From Alphaproteobacteria bacterium (GTDB taxonomy: Bacteria; Pseudomonadota; Alphaproteobacteria; WRAU01; Hepatincolaceae), in NCBI GenBank assembly GCA_031256515.1, contig JAIRQL010000081.1, forward strand, positions 1 to 43,522: a DNA stretch of 43,522 bases, in the 5' to 3' direction. How positions within the stretch are numbered: the first letter of the stretch is position 1; each line of letters starts with the position of its first letter. Of this stretch, positions 9,081 to 18,032 are shown one piece after another. The notes beneath the pieces are model-generated. The model was not told where the DNA came from. It ran no database searches and saw only the letters and a list, made by a program, of their open reading frames with translations. The position numbers and the translations under genes are program-made.

Positions 9081-9281
9081 TTAAGCTACCTTATCCAAAA
9101 ATTCTTCTTTAATAATAGAACTATATGGTTTGCCTTCATAAACCCATAAAACTATCCAAGAATTTAGAGTAGGAATATGGTTATCTATTATTAATATTTT
9201 ATCATTTAGATTTCTAGCAGGATCTAAATCTGAACTTTTGATATTGATCTTAACTTTGTCTCGTAAATTGAACTTTAACAT
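9081..9281 (-). CDS. Hypothetical protein, 66 aa
   Basis: A short protein starting MLKFNLRDKVKINIKSSDLD, with no membrane segment or signal peptide. A hydrophobic beta-rich middle (ILIIDNHIPTLNSWIVLWVY) suggests a small beta-barrel; the pattern loosely recalls small KOW/DUF2158-type proteins, but I would not assign it. It has its own AAGGAA ribosome-binding site and a clear terminator, which argue that it is a real gene. It stands alone between two decayed genes. Confidence 0.6.
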   Translation of the reverse strand: MLKFNLRDKVKINIKSSDLDPARNLNDKILIIDNHIPTLNSWIVLWVYEGKPYSSIIKEEFLDKVA

Positions 9282-9509
9282 TTAATTTCCTTATTTATAT
9301 TAATTTTGTATAATATTTTGTTAGATACATAAATGCACTTTTATTACTTCCATTACACAATGTGCCAAATTATGATTAACCTAATATTATAACATTTTTA
9401 ACAAAAAGAATCTAGATATTACTGTATTTCATAACCCCACAAACGGTTTTACATTCTTGTGTTACCAAATTATAATATCCTTATAAACACCAGAATATAA
9501 GGATATTTA

Positions 9510-9802
9510 ATGAGATTTGATTTTAAAAGTATCATAGAATTTTTAGATTATTTTGAAGATGAAGCTACTTGTTTAGAAATCTTTGAAAAGTAAGATTTAA
9601 AGATGGTTATAATTGTCCTCATTGTAATCATAATAAAATTTACAAATATAGTAATGGTAAATTATTTAAATGTAAGAAATGTAGACAACAATTTACAATC
9701 AAAGTTGGTACTATATTTGAAAATTCTAAAATATCTTTAAGAAAATGGTTTCTAGCAATGTATCTATTAACTACTAATAAAAAAGGTATCTCTTTTATTT
9801 AA
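9510..9802 (+). pseudogene. IS1595-family (ISXO2-like) transposase remnant
   Basis: Only the N-terminal part of the transposase survives. Frame one (from ATG 9510, with AAGGA upstream) gives 27 residues ending ATCLEIFEK, then TAA. The next frame continues it as VRFKDGYNCPHCNH, then CKKCRQQFT, GTIFENSKISLRKWF and KGISF, ending at TAA 9800-9802. The two CxxC pairs are the zinc ribbon typical of this family, and GTIF...W is its usual continuation. The catalytic domain is missing. No terminal inverted repeats were found. Confidence 0.75.
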
Positions 9803-9856
9803 ATGGTTACTAAATTTTTATGGACATATAAAAATAATAGAATAAGCAGTTCACAG

Positions 9857-9893
9857 AAAAAAAGGGGTGTAAATAAATCACACCCCTTTTTTT
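9857..9893. terminator. Bidirectional rho-independent terminator
   Basis: A perfect 14-bp stem (9857-9870 with 9880-9893) with a 9-base loop has an A run on one side and a T run on the other, so it can stop transcription both ways. On the minus strand it ends the stator/TolC operon, whose last stop is at 9921. Confidence 0.9.
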
Positions 9894-9920
9894 GTTATTT
9901 AGATTCTTATATAAAGACTT

Positions 9921-11282
9921 CTAACATAATTTTAAGTTATTAGTTTCTAGGTAGTTTTGGAAGCCAAAGAATTCTACAAAGTTACCCATTAACAATAAAA
10001 CTTGTAAGCGAGAAGCTAAAATAGAGTAATCAATTTGCACTAATTTAGATCTTGCATTAGACAGTCTTTCAAGGTTATCTAATCTATCTATTAAACTACG
10101 GCTAGCAAATTGGAACTGAATATTATAAACTCTATCAACTTCTTCTGTAGCTTCAATTTCTTTTAATATTGATAATCTTTGTTGTTCGTAAGATCTCAAT
10201 AAGTTAAAAGTAGAGAAAGATCTATCACTTGTATCTCTTACAAGAATATCATATTGATACTCTAATTCTTTTAAAGCAGCTGAGAATTTTTTAACACCAG
10301 CTTCTCTACTACCACCATCATATATAGAATATCTAGCTTCAAAAGTTAATTTACCATATCTAGTAAATCCAGCACCAGCTCTACTTTCCTCACTTCTTAA
10401 CTCACCTGTTAAGTTTACTACAGGTAAATATCTTGATTTTTGTACCTCTAAATCATATCCAGAAAGACAAAGATTTGATCTTAAGATTAAAATATCAATA
10501 TTATTAGCTAACACTTCATTGATTAACCCTTCAGCAGTAAGAGGAATCATATTAATAATTTTATCACCTAAATCATAAAAATCTTTATTAGTAAGCTCAG
10601 GTAAAACTGCTACGGATGATCCAATTTGATTTTTATCTATTAAGTTAAGTAAATAAGCTAATCTTAATCTAGTTTTATCTAAATTTGCTTGAGCTAAAAT
10701 TAAATTAGAATTTGCAGAAGCTAATCTTGATTGCACTAAATTTACATCACCTAAAGTAGCATCACCTTGGTTTCTCATGTTAGTAGTAAGAGTTTCTATT
10801 TCTCTAACTTGTCTCAAATATTCTTTATTAATAGAAACAAGATACTCACTTTGAATAACATCATAGTAAGAAATGATAGCCAATTGAATTAAAGATTCTA
10901 ATAATTTTTGATTCTCAAACTCTTGAGATTGTACCGCTTGAGCTGCACTTAAAATTCTAGTCATTTGCTCAACATCAAAAATTCTTTGTTCTAAAACTAC
11001 CTGTACTTTATTATATGCTTCCCAAGAAGAATCCGCACTTGATGTTATAGGATCATTTTTATTATACTCCCTATTGAAGATAGTATATACCTGAGGAAGA
11101 TATTGAGCTCTTTGGTCTTTAAAACCAGCAACAGCCTGATTCTTTTTCTCAAAAATAACCCTCAACTCCGGCGAATTATTTACTATTTTTTCTATCACTT
11201 CATACACAGTTAAACTGTAAGCTGATTTAGAAAAAAATATACTAACAAATAATATTAATAATAAATTTACAACTCTAACCAT
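9921..11282 (-). CDS. TolC-family outer-membrane efflux/export protein
   Basis: Predicted outer-membrane channel-tunnel protein of 453 aa. An N-terminal signal peptide (about 1-23, ending SKSAYS) is followed by a long, mostly helical body with the two repeated outer-membrane-efflux (OEP) halves; the first begins LTVYEVIEKIVNNSPEL, the usual TolC opening. TolC proteins trimerise and join inner-membrane exporters across the periplasm. The ATG overlaps the stop of the upstream MotB/OmpA-like gene by 8 bases, which implies translational coupling and a stoichiometric role with it. No ABC transporter or membrane-fusion protein is present in the operon, which is unusual for a TolC partner set. Family call is firm; the cargo is unknown. 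Confidence 0.88.
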   Translation of the reverse strand: MVRVVNLLLILFVSIFFSKSAYSLTVYEVIEKIVNNSPELRVIFEKKNQAVAGFKDQRAQYLPQVYTIFNREYNKNDPITSSADSSWEAYNKVQVVLEQRIFDVEQMTRILSAAQAVQSQEFENQKLLESLIQLAIISYYDVIQSEYLVSINKEYLRQVREIETLTTNMRNQGDATLGDVNLVQSRLASANSNLILAQANLDKTRLRLAYLLNLIDKNQIGSSVAVLPELTNKDFYDLGDKIINMIPLTAEGLINEVLANNIDILILRSNLCLSGYDLEVQKSRYLPVVNLTGELRSEESRAGAGFTRYGKLTFEARYSIYDGGSREAGVKKFSAALKELEYQYDILVRDTSDRSFSTFNLLRSYEQQRLSILKEIEATEEVDRVYNIQFQFASRSLIDRLDNLERLSNARSKLVQIDYSILASRLQVLLLMGNFVEFFGFQNYLETNNLKLC

Positions 11283-12372
11283 TTTTCTTTATCGCAACCC
11301 AACCATAATTTAACTCTGCAGAACTGTTTTGACCACTATTATTAGCAGCAGGATCGTCTGACTGACCCTCTATAGTTTTCAATCTAATTAATGAAGGAGA
11401 AACTCCAGCATCAATTAAAAGAGAACGGAAAATTAATAATCTTTCAACAGCAATTCTTTGAGCTTCAGCTCCTGATACCGCAAAATCGGTAACTTTAGTT
11501 TCTAATATTATATTAGATCCACTGAATTTTTCAATATTATTTCTTATTGTTTCTATTGCTAGTTGACTACTTTCTTGATTTAAGAAAGGAGCATTATCAT
11601 TAAAATTAAAGAATAAAGCATCATCTAATGTCTCAGTATCAATTTTTGATCTAGGATTATTAGGTGGAGATAAAAACATTGAACCCTGACCACTAGGAGC
11701 CTCAACATTACCAGATACTCTTTGATCAGCTGTATCTAAAGGAACAAAATTTGCAACATCAGGTGTTGGATTAATTTTTTGTCTTATATCCTCAACTTCT
11801 CTTTCTTTAGTTACAAGAGACAATAAACTCTGATACTCTTTAACAGTTTGATTAATTTGCTCATCTTGCTGTTCTATTACTTTTCTTTGCTGTTCTATAA
11901 CATCTCTTTGAACAATAATTAATTCTTCTAAAACTTCTATTGGATTTACATCTACAACTTTAGGCATATCACCAAGAACTTGCCTTTCAGAATCACCTAT
12001 TGCTTTAATTTCTTGAGGCTTATCTACAACATCAGTTACATCCTGAGGAACATAGATTGGTCTTGTATCCATCTTATCAACAGTAGGAGCATCACTTTGT
12101 ATTTGCATTTCTTCTCGCATACTAGGATTTGCTACTATTGCTAATTTCTGAAACTCAGCTCTATAATCTCCTAAAACCTCAGATTCCACTTTATAAGAAG
12201 ATGGAGCTGTTTCATGGTCTTCGTTTCTTATAGATGAAGTTACTCTCATAACAGATACCACCATCACCATAACTAGAAGAGCAAATGCCAAAACTATAAG
12301 TGTAGAGGACAGAATATCTGCATATACTGGCCATGATTGGGCGCCAACATCTTCCGCTTCTTGTTTAGCCAT
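11275..12372 (-). CDS. MotB/ZorB-like stator protein with degenerate OmpA domain
   Basis: An inner-membrane protein of 365 aa with one transmembrane helix near 19-42. The helix is preceded by PVYADIL, in which Asp19 sits where MotB (FADLMT, Asp32) and ZorB carry their proton-binding aspartate. Residues about 55-270 are low-complexity and partly coiled coil (around 140-195, Gln/Glu-rich). The C-terminus (about 245-355) resembles an OmpA-like peptidoglycan-binding domain: VTD followed by SGAEAQRIAVERLLIFR, keeping an Asp and an Arg in roughly the expected places, though the domain is short and diverged. The gene is 16 bases after the giant MotA/ExbB-like gene and overlaps the tolC-like gene, so the three form one operon. 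A proton-driven stator pair is inferred. Confidence 0.75.
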   Translation of the reverse strand: MAKQEAEDVGAQSWPVYADILSSTLIVLAFALLVMVMVVSVMRVTSSIRNEDHETAPSSYKVESEVLGDYRAEFQKLAIVANPSMREEMQIQSDAPTVDKMDTRPIYVPQDVTDVVDKPQEIKAIGDSERQVLGDMPKVVDVNPIEVLEELIIVQRDVIEQQRKVIEQQDEQINQTVKEYQSLLSLVTKEREVEDIRQKINPTPDVANFVPLDTADQRVSGNVEAPSGQGSMFLSPPNNPRSKIDTETLDDALFFNFNDNAPFLNQESSQLAIETIRNNIEKFSGSNIILETKVTDFAVSGAEAQRIAVERLLIFRSLLIDAGVSPSLIRLKTIEGQSDDPAANNSGQNSSAELNYGWVAIKKNG

Positions 12373-12388
12373 TGTTTTTTCCTATATT

Positions 12389-15300
12389 TTAATTTCTAGT
12401 TAAACCTGCCATTCTAGTAACAACATCAAGTATTGTTTCAGCCACATCTCTAGAATTTAATATTTCAGTAATTAAAGTATCTACAGCATTTGCCATAATA
12501 TCTAATCTAGCATTACCATTTTGATGCTCTTCTCTTAACATAGTTAAAGCATTAAGAAGATCGCCATTGTTACTAGAACCACCATAGCTATTTTGTCCAT
12601 AACCACCACTATTTGAACTTAAAATATTGATTAAATTATCAACTTGTGGCATAACTCCGGCTAATCTATTCATCATTTCATATTGATTACTAGATACTTG
12701 AGAAATTTCGTAAATAATTCTTTCAGAGATATTATTTCCTAAGTTTTCTTTAATAGAAGCTATTTCAGAAATTGCATAATTCATAGAATTTTCAATTTGA
12801 GCTCTAACATCTCTATTAGCAACAATAGAATCAGATGCTAAATTTTCAAAAGTATTAATTGCTCTAGAAATATCATTAGTAGCTTGAGATATACCATTCA
12901 TTAAACTGTATAAATCTTGACCTAAGGACAAATCTTTAGACATAAAGTTATTTAAATGAGAATTTAAAGTTTCTGTTAATCTAGAAATTTCGCCAAACAA
13001 CATATCAGAGTAATTAGCAAAAGTTCTGTCCATATTATCAGCAGACATTTGAACTGTTGATAATACATTTGCTAATGTATCAAATGAATTAATCACATTA
13101 GATAGCATACCACCAACATCTCTTAAATTTTCATTTGAGAAAGCTAAACTCTGAAGATCATTACTTAAATTAGAAGCAATAACACTATTTCTTTCTAAAG
13201 CATCAGTTTGAGTAGCTAATTCATTAGAAATTGAGAATAAAGAATTAGAAGTAGCCATCATAGTTTCTGTTGTATTCATTACACCTGAATATATATTGCC
13301 AAAAGTATCAGCTAACATATTCATAGAAGATTGCAATGAATCTGTTTGAGCTAAGAAAGTATTAGACAACATATCCATAGAAGATTGCAACATAGCTGTT
13401 TGTGAAGCTAAATCTCCAACCATATTATTAGCATAATTAGATTGATTTGCTAAATCAGCAATAACAGATTGTAATCCTGTAGTTTGATTAACCATATCCA
13501 TAACCATAGAATTAGCACTTCTATTATCAACAATCGCTTCCATAATAGCAGATTGTGCTTGTGAATTTTGGCTCATGATTTCATAAACTAGATTTTGCAT
13601 ATTTTCTAATGTACCACCTAGATAGCTTGTCATATTACTAAACATATCACCTAAATTCATAAACATAGAAGTTACAGTTTCTGGAAGTTCACTTAATCTG
13701 TAGTCTAGATTATCTAATTTACCAGTTTGAACTTCTGTAAGCATATTGATATTATTTAATCTTTCAACTACTATTTCCATACCATTATTTAACATTGCAG
13801 CGGTATTATTAATATTGTTAGATAAAGAATCCATCGCTCCAGTTAATAATGAAGTAGTATAGTTTACTCCATCAGAAATTAAAGAAGCAGCATAATTTAC
13901 ACTACCATTTAAGGCATTCAAGAAATTATCTTGAGAGCTTGCTATATACTGACTAACTTCAAACATTCCTTGTGCAGAACTTCTAATAGCTTCTTGAGTA
14001 TTCATAACATCATTTGAATAACTTTGAACTTGAGTTACTAGGTTATTTAAATCTATCAAATTGTTAGAAACATAATCCGTTGTAGCTAAAACAGATGATA
14101 TTGTTTCTGATAACAGTTGCGATACTTCTGTCATTTGAGCTGAATACATATCTCTTAATTGAGAGAAATCATCAACTACAGATAACATTGCTTGTGCAGC
14201 CATTGAACTATCATTTGATATAGTAGTACTTTGCTCAACCGCTCTTGATATTAAATCCGCAGCATTCATTACTGTATTAGCAGCACCAACTATAGTATTA
14301 GAAGTATCCATTAAAGCATAGGATGTTTCTCCTAAAGAAGATGTAACTCTATCAGTAGAATCCATTACTGTATTTGATACTCTATCAATAGAATCCATAA
14401 CAACACTACCTATTCTATCAGTAGAATCCATTACGGTGGCTGATACATTGCTAACTTGTTCAGCAATATAAGCATTTTCTTGTAATACAGTATTTGCAAA
14501 TTCAGCCATACTTCTACCGATATTATCAGCTGTATGAGCGATATAGTCTAAAGTACCTATTAACTGAGCAAGATATTGTGAATTAGAAGAAGAAATATCT
14601 ATAGCATCATGTATTGTTGGTAATAATTGTTCTAAAGAGCTATTAAGAGCCACTGTAGCATTATCTAGATTTTCCATTCTAAAATCTAACACTGAAACGA
14701 TTTCCCCAAATCTTCCGATTGCATCACCGTGGAATCTTAAACTTTGAGACATTTCATAAATATTCTCACCTAGTATTTCTACAGTAGAATTTAAGCCATT
14801 CATTTCATCTCTAACTATACCCATAATTTCGGTCATCATTGGTAAGTACATAGAGAATCCTTCAGTAATAGTATCTATTCTACTATTTAAAGAAACAGCT
14901 AAAGAATTAAGATCTTCAAGATTATTCAACATAGAATCTGAATAACGTTCTAGATTATAAATAACTGATAGTTGTTCTGCTAATGATGAATCTATAGTAG
15001 ATAATCTATTTGCAGAATCATTTGAAGCAGCAAGAATACCATTTAGATAATCATTACTTACAGCTAAATCATTTCTAAAATCATTGATTGAATGACTTAA
15101 AGCTACTAGTTCATCTAAGCTATTTAAAGATACATCATACCATCTTTCCATAATATCAACAGAAGATGCTAGATTTTTATCCATAGCAGATAAGAAATCT
15201 TCGGAAGCAATCGCTGAAGTTAGTAAATCTTTACTAGTATCAAGAATATCTCTTTCAACTTCTAATCCATCTCTTAGTACATCTAGACTATCTCTACTTG

Positions 15301-17065
15301 TATCTAAAGTATCATTAGCTATTGCGATAATATCTTCATTTAATTCATTGTTTCTTGTAGCCTCACTTAGAATATCTTTATTTAAAGAATTAGCATCAAC
15401 AACTTCAGCTAAAATACCATCATTACTTTCAGCAATTTTTGCTAAATTATCATCTACAGCATCACCAATATCATTAAGCGAATCTAAAGTATCATTTAAA
15501 ATACCTCTTTGAGTTTCTAACTCAGCAATAGTATCATCAACAGCTGCATTTACATTTTTCACTGAATCTATAGTTGAAAGCAAACTATCTTCAGTTGCAA
15601 CTTTATTTATTAAAGTATCAGCTAAATTATTAGCTTCATCTGACAAAGCATTAGATTCTGTAGTTAGTTCATTAGTTTCAGCGATAATACTAACAACATC
15701 ATCAAAGTTTGGTCTGTAATCAATACCAGTTGTTTTACCATCAATAGCTTCTAAAACAGATAAAGATTCGTCTGAAGATTCTAATATACTATCTAGAGTT
15801 TCACCATTAGCTTTTAAAGAATCATTAAGAGTATCAGCTTTATCAGAAACAAGATCATTATTAGTTTCAGTAAGACTAACAAGATTTTCTGTCATACTTG
15901 CTAAATCTTCTATTACCACTGAAGTTTTTTCAGCCAATTCAACATGATCAGTAGATATACGATTATTCAACTCAACAGAATCTAATAATTGATTTAAATT
16001 AGCAACAACTTTTGCATCTAAAAATTTAAACAATTCTATTCTATTTTCCTCTAATCCTTGTCTAACATTATCATCTAAAGATTCTAATATATTTAATTTC
16101 TCTGCAAATTCTACTACTTTAACTAAATTTATCAAAGAAGCCTTTGATATTTTCTCTTGTCTATCTTGCCCTCTAGCTATAACCTTAGACATTGCTAACA
16201 AGCCTTCAGTTACCATATCTAATTTTTCTGCAAATACCACACTTAATTTATTAAAAGAATCTTCTAAAGCTAAAAGAATATCCTCAGCTTTAATTTCAGC
16301 AGGATCAACAGCAGTCATTCCAGTAGTTGCTGTTAGGAAATTTTTCAATTTATTAACGAATACAGCTAGTTGATGCACACAAACGAAAAGACCATAGTTA
16401 GCAAAAAGACCAGCAGTAAGACCAAATAAAGAAGCTGAAAATGCCATCCCCATACCTTGAAGAGGCTCAACTAATAGACCAACTAACCCAAACACATCCA
16501 CATTATCAGCATCTGACACTGACTTTAATGCAACACCCACACCATCAATTGTATGAAGTAGACCAATAAATGTACCGAAAAGACCAAGAAGAATAAACAC
16601 CCCAGCTAAGAATTTAGCAGGACCTAATATCCTATCACCATTTTCATCAACTGCTTCTACGATAATCATTGCATCAGAATAAGAAATATCTAATTTACCT
16701 GTTTTGGCAAAATTAGATAATACCTTAGAAGCGATAGGATTATCAATAAGAGTACCAGATATAGCTGAAGCTATATACATAGATTGACCACCCGGCTGAG
16801 CATCGCCCTCTCCTTCAGTAGCACCTTCTGTTGGTAAAGAAGAGTTGAATAAGTTGTTTATCAACTTAACACTACGAGCATAATAAGATAAACATCCAAA
16901 TATCCATATCATGGCAAATATAAACAAGCCTATTATCGCACCATTAAGTGTTACATTTTCAGCCATATATGAATAGATTGTATCACTAAATACTATTGAA
17001 AAAACTACTAATCCTATAGTAGATAATATAAAGTGTAGCGGGAAAAAATTTACTTTTAAAGACAT
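12389..17065 (-). CDS. Giant MotA/TolQ/ExbB-type channel protein with ~1300-residue helical tail
   Basis: A 1558-aa inner-membrane protein. The N-terminus has four predicted membrane helices (about 7-32, 40-62, 150-172, 205-232), and the MotA/ExbB core is visible as GLFGTFIGLLHTI (161-173) and GMAFSASLFGLTAGL (206-220). By MotA topology the remaining ~1300 residues lie in the cytoplasm. This tail is acidic, rich in Asn, Asp, Ser, Leu and Met, and has no cysteine that I saw. It is almost wholly helical, with hendecad repeats such as VMDSTDRIGSV / VMDSIDRVSNT / VMDSTDRVTSS around residues 885-915 and an 18-residue repeat near 1230-1260. Ordinary MotA or ExbB is about 240-300 aa. The closest architecture I know is ZorA of the Zorya defence system, which also has a stator head and long tail, but zorC, zorD and zorE are absent here and a tolC-like gene takes their place. 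It is the first gene of the operon. Confidence 0.82.
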   Translation of the reverse strand: MSLKVNFFPLHFILSTIGLVVFSIVFSDTIYSYMAENVTLNGAIIGLFIFAMIWIFGCLSYYARSVKLINNLFNSSLPTEGATEGEGDAQPGGQSMYIASAISGTLIDNPIASKVLSNFAKTGKLDISYSDAMIIVEAVDENGDRILGPAKFLAGVFILLGLFGTFIGLLHTIDGVGVALKSVSDADNVDVFGLVGLLVEPLQGMGMAFSASLFGLTAGLFANYGLFVCVHQLAVFVNKLKNFLTATTGMTAVDPAEIKAEDILLALEDSFNKLSVVFAEKLDMVTEGLLAMSKVIARGQDRQEKISKASLINLVKVVEFAEKLNILESLDDNVRQGLEENRIELFKFLDAKVVANLNQLLDSVELNNRISTDHVELAEKTSVVIEDLASMTENLVSLTETNNDLVSDKADTLNDSLKANGETLDSILESSDESLSVLEAIDGKTTGIDYRPNFDDVVSIIAETNELTTESNALSDEANNLADTLINKVATEDSLLSTIDSVKNVNAAVDDTIAELETQRGILNDTLDSLNDIGDAVDDNLAKIAESNDGILAEVVDANSLNKDILSEATRNNELNEDIIAIANDTLDTSRDSLDVLRDGLEVERDILDTSKDLLTSAIASEDFLSAMDKNLASSVDIMERWYDVSLNSLDELVALSHSINDFRNDLAVSNDYLNGILAASNDSANRLSTIDSSLAEQLSVIYNLERYSDSMLNNLEDLNSLAVSLNSRIDTITEGFSMYLPMMTEIMGIVRDEMNGLNSTVEILGENIYEMSQSLRFHGDAIGRFGEIVSVLDFRMENLDNATVALNSSLEQLLPTIHDAIDISSSNSQYLAQLIGTLDYIAHTADNIGRSMAEFANTVLQENAYIAEQVSNVSATVMDSTDRIGSVVMDSIDRVSNTVMDSTDRVTSSLGETSYALMDTSNTIVGAANTVMNAADLISRAVEQSTTISNDSSMAAQAMLSVVDDFSQLRDMYSAQMTEVSQLLSETISSVLATTDYVSNNLIDLNNLVTQVQSYSNDVMNTQEAIRSSAQGMFEVSQYIASSQDNFLNALNGSVNYAASLISDGVNYTTSLLTGAMDSLSNNINNTAAMLNNGMEIVVERLNNINMLTEVQTGKLDNLDYRLSELPETVTSMFMNLGDMFSNMTSYLGGTLENMQNLVYEIMSQNSQAQSAIMEAIVDNRSANSMVMDMVNQTTGLQSVIADLANQSNYANNMVGDLASQTAMLQSSMDMLSNTFLAQTDSLQSSMNMLADTFGNIYSGVMNTTETMMATSNSLFSISNELATQTDALERNSVIASNLSNDLQSLAFSNENLRDVGGMLSNVINSFDTLANVLSTVQMSADNMDRTFANYSDMLFGEISRLTETLNSHLNNFMSKDLSLGQDLYSLMNGISQATNDISRAINTFENLASDSIVANRDVRAQIENSMNYAISEIASIKENLGNNISERIIYEISQVSSNQYEMMNRLAGVMPQVDNLINILSSNSGGYGQNSYGGSSNNGDLLNALTMLREEHQNGNARLDIMANAVDTLITEILNSRDVAETILDVVTRMAGLTRN
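14347..14440 (-). repeat. 33-bp in-frame tandem repeat (three units) in the giant gene
   Basis: The word tctatca recurs at 14348, 14381 and 14414 with its surroundings, a strict 33-bp period equal to 11 codons. The units encode VMDSTDR-type hendecads. A second, looser in-frame repeat has a 54-bp period (catagaagattgcaa at 13322 and 13376, 18 codons). Confidence 0.8.
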
Positions 17066-17108
17066 ACTTTTATCTCATTATTCCTAGTATTTAACTAAAT
17101 TTCAACAA

Positions 17109-17129
17109 AGTAGGTATAACACACCTACT
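17109..17129 (-). terminator. Weak terminator or leader hairpin
   Basis: A 7-bp perfect stem, agtaggt/acctact, with a 7-base loop is followed on the minus strand by TTTGTTGAAATTT. It sits between the purine-salvage genes and the giant stator gene, so it either ends the former or is part of the latter's leader. Confidence 0.4.
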
Positions 17130-17181
17130 GTTAATATATATTAATATTTTATATATTTCAATAATATTCTTAATTAAAATA

Positions 17182-17565
17182 TTATTTTTTATATATTACT
17201 TCTAGATTACTGAAAGTTTTTAACTTTCCATCAATATCTCTTAGTTCAGCTTTTATAAGGGATATTGTGGAATCCGAATACTTTTTTTTATAGTAACAAA
17301 ATGATGTAGTATCTTTACCATTACCATAGCTGATTGATAAATCTACTTTCACTTGATTAAACTTATAAGATTCGTCAAAGTTTACTTTTGTGATAATAAA
17401 ATCATTATCTATATAATCATTTATTAATTTCGCACAAATAACCCCTGCTAATCTATCATCTATCTTTTCTCCTTTGAAATGAATATAAGAAAAAAAGACA
17501 ATTATAATGATAATTATCATAGCAATACTTATCTTAGCAACTTTTAATAAAGAACTATATCTCAA
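17182..17565 (-). CDS. Small membrane-anchored or exported hypothetical protein
   Basis: The 127-aa product has one strongly hydrophobic N-terminal helix (about 8-28, with IAMIIIIIIVFFSY), either an uncleaved anchor or a signal peptide. The remainder is a soluble domain (ICAKLINDYIDNDFIITKV and so on) likely in the periplasm. The start is TTG at 17563-17565, overlapping the end of gpt; a GGGAG lies 7 bases before it and no ATG occurs until inside the hydrophobic helix. Coupling to gpt is implied, but the protein shows no purine-related motif. Function unknown. Confidence 0.6.
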   Translation of the reverse strand: MRYSSLLKVAKISIAMIIIIIIVFFSYIHFKGEKIDDRLAGVICAKLINDYIDNDFIITKVNFDESYKFNQVKVDLSISYGNGKDTTSFCYYKKKYSDSTISLIKAELRDIDGKLKTFSNLEVIYKK

Positions 17566-18013
17566 TCTCTAACTCCCAAGGTAAGCATAACCAAATACTG
17601 CTATCAAAATCTTTAATATATTTGGTTATGCTTTTGTGATTAGGGATTTTTGAATAAAGCACAAAGAATTTAGCCAAAGGTAATTGTTGCAAAATATATT
17701 CAGCGGTATTTCCAGTATCAACTAACTCATCAACAATAATCCATCCCTCACCTTTGTCTTTAAGAGCCTCTGTAGGGGTAGTTAATATTTCATAGCTAGA
17801 CTCTTGCTTTACCGAATCTGAATAGGTTTTAATCCCAAAGGTTTCTATTTTCCGAATATTTAGCTCTGAACTAACTATTGCAGTAGGAGCAAGCCCTCCT
17901 CTGGTTATACAAACAATCCCTTTAATATCAAGATTCATATCTTTAATTTTCTGAGACAACCTCTTAGAATCTTCAAAAAATTGTTCCCAAGATATATATA
18001 CTTTTTCTGACAT
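17555..18013 (-). CDS. gpt: Xanthine-guanine phosphoribosyltransferase
   Basis: Converts guanine, xanthine and, more weakly, hypoxanthine with PRPP to the nucleoside monophosphates, in the cytoplasm. Its length (152 aa) equals that of E. coli Gpt, and the two align throughout: MSEKVYISWEQF at the start, RGGLAPTAI, and the PRPP loop IIVDELVDTGNT (92-103). E. coli has two Asp there; here they are Asp95 and Glu96, so both acidic positions are kept. The closing LPWELE matches the family. It sits 19 bases behind a purine permease gene on the same strand, so uptake and activation of purine bases are encoded together. Confidence 0.9.
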   Translation of the reverse strand: MSEKVYISWEQFFEDSKRLSQKIKDMNLDIKGIVCITRGGLAPTAIVSSELNIRKIETFGIKTYSDSVKQESSYEILTTPTEALKDKGEGWIIVDELVDTGNTAEYILQQLPLAKFFVLYSKIPNHKSITKYIKDFDSSIWLCLPWELEIEI

Positions 18014-18032
18014 ACTAAATCCTTTTTTTCAA

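Noticed and set aside
9921..17065. A complete Zorya system
   Set aside because: zorC, zorD and zorE are missing and a tolC-like gene is coupled to the stator pair instead; only the architecture of the first two proteins is shared.
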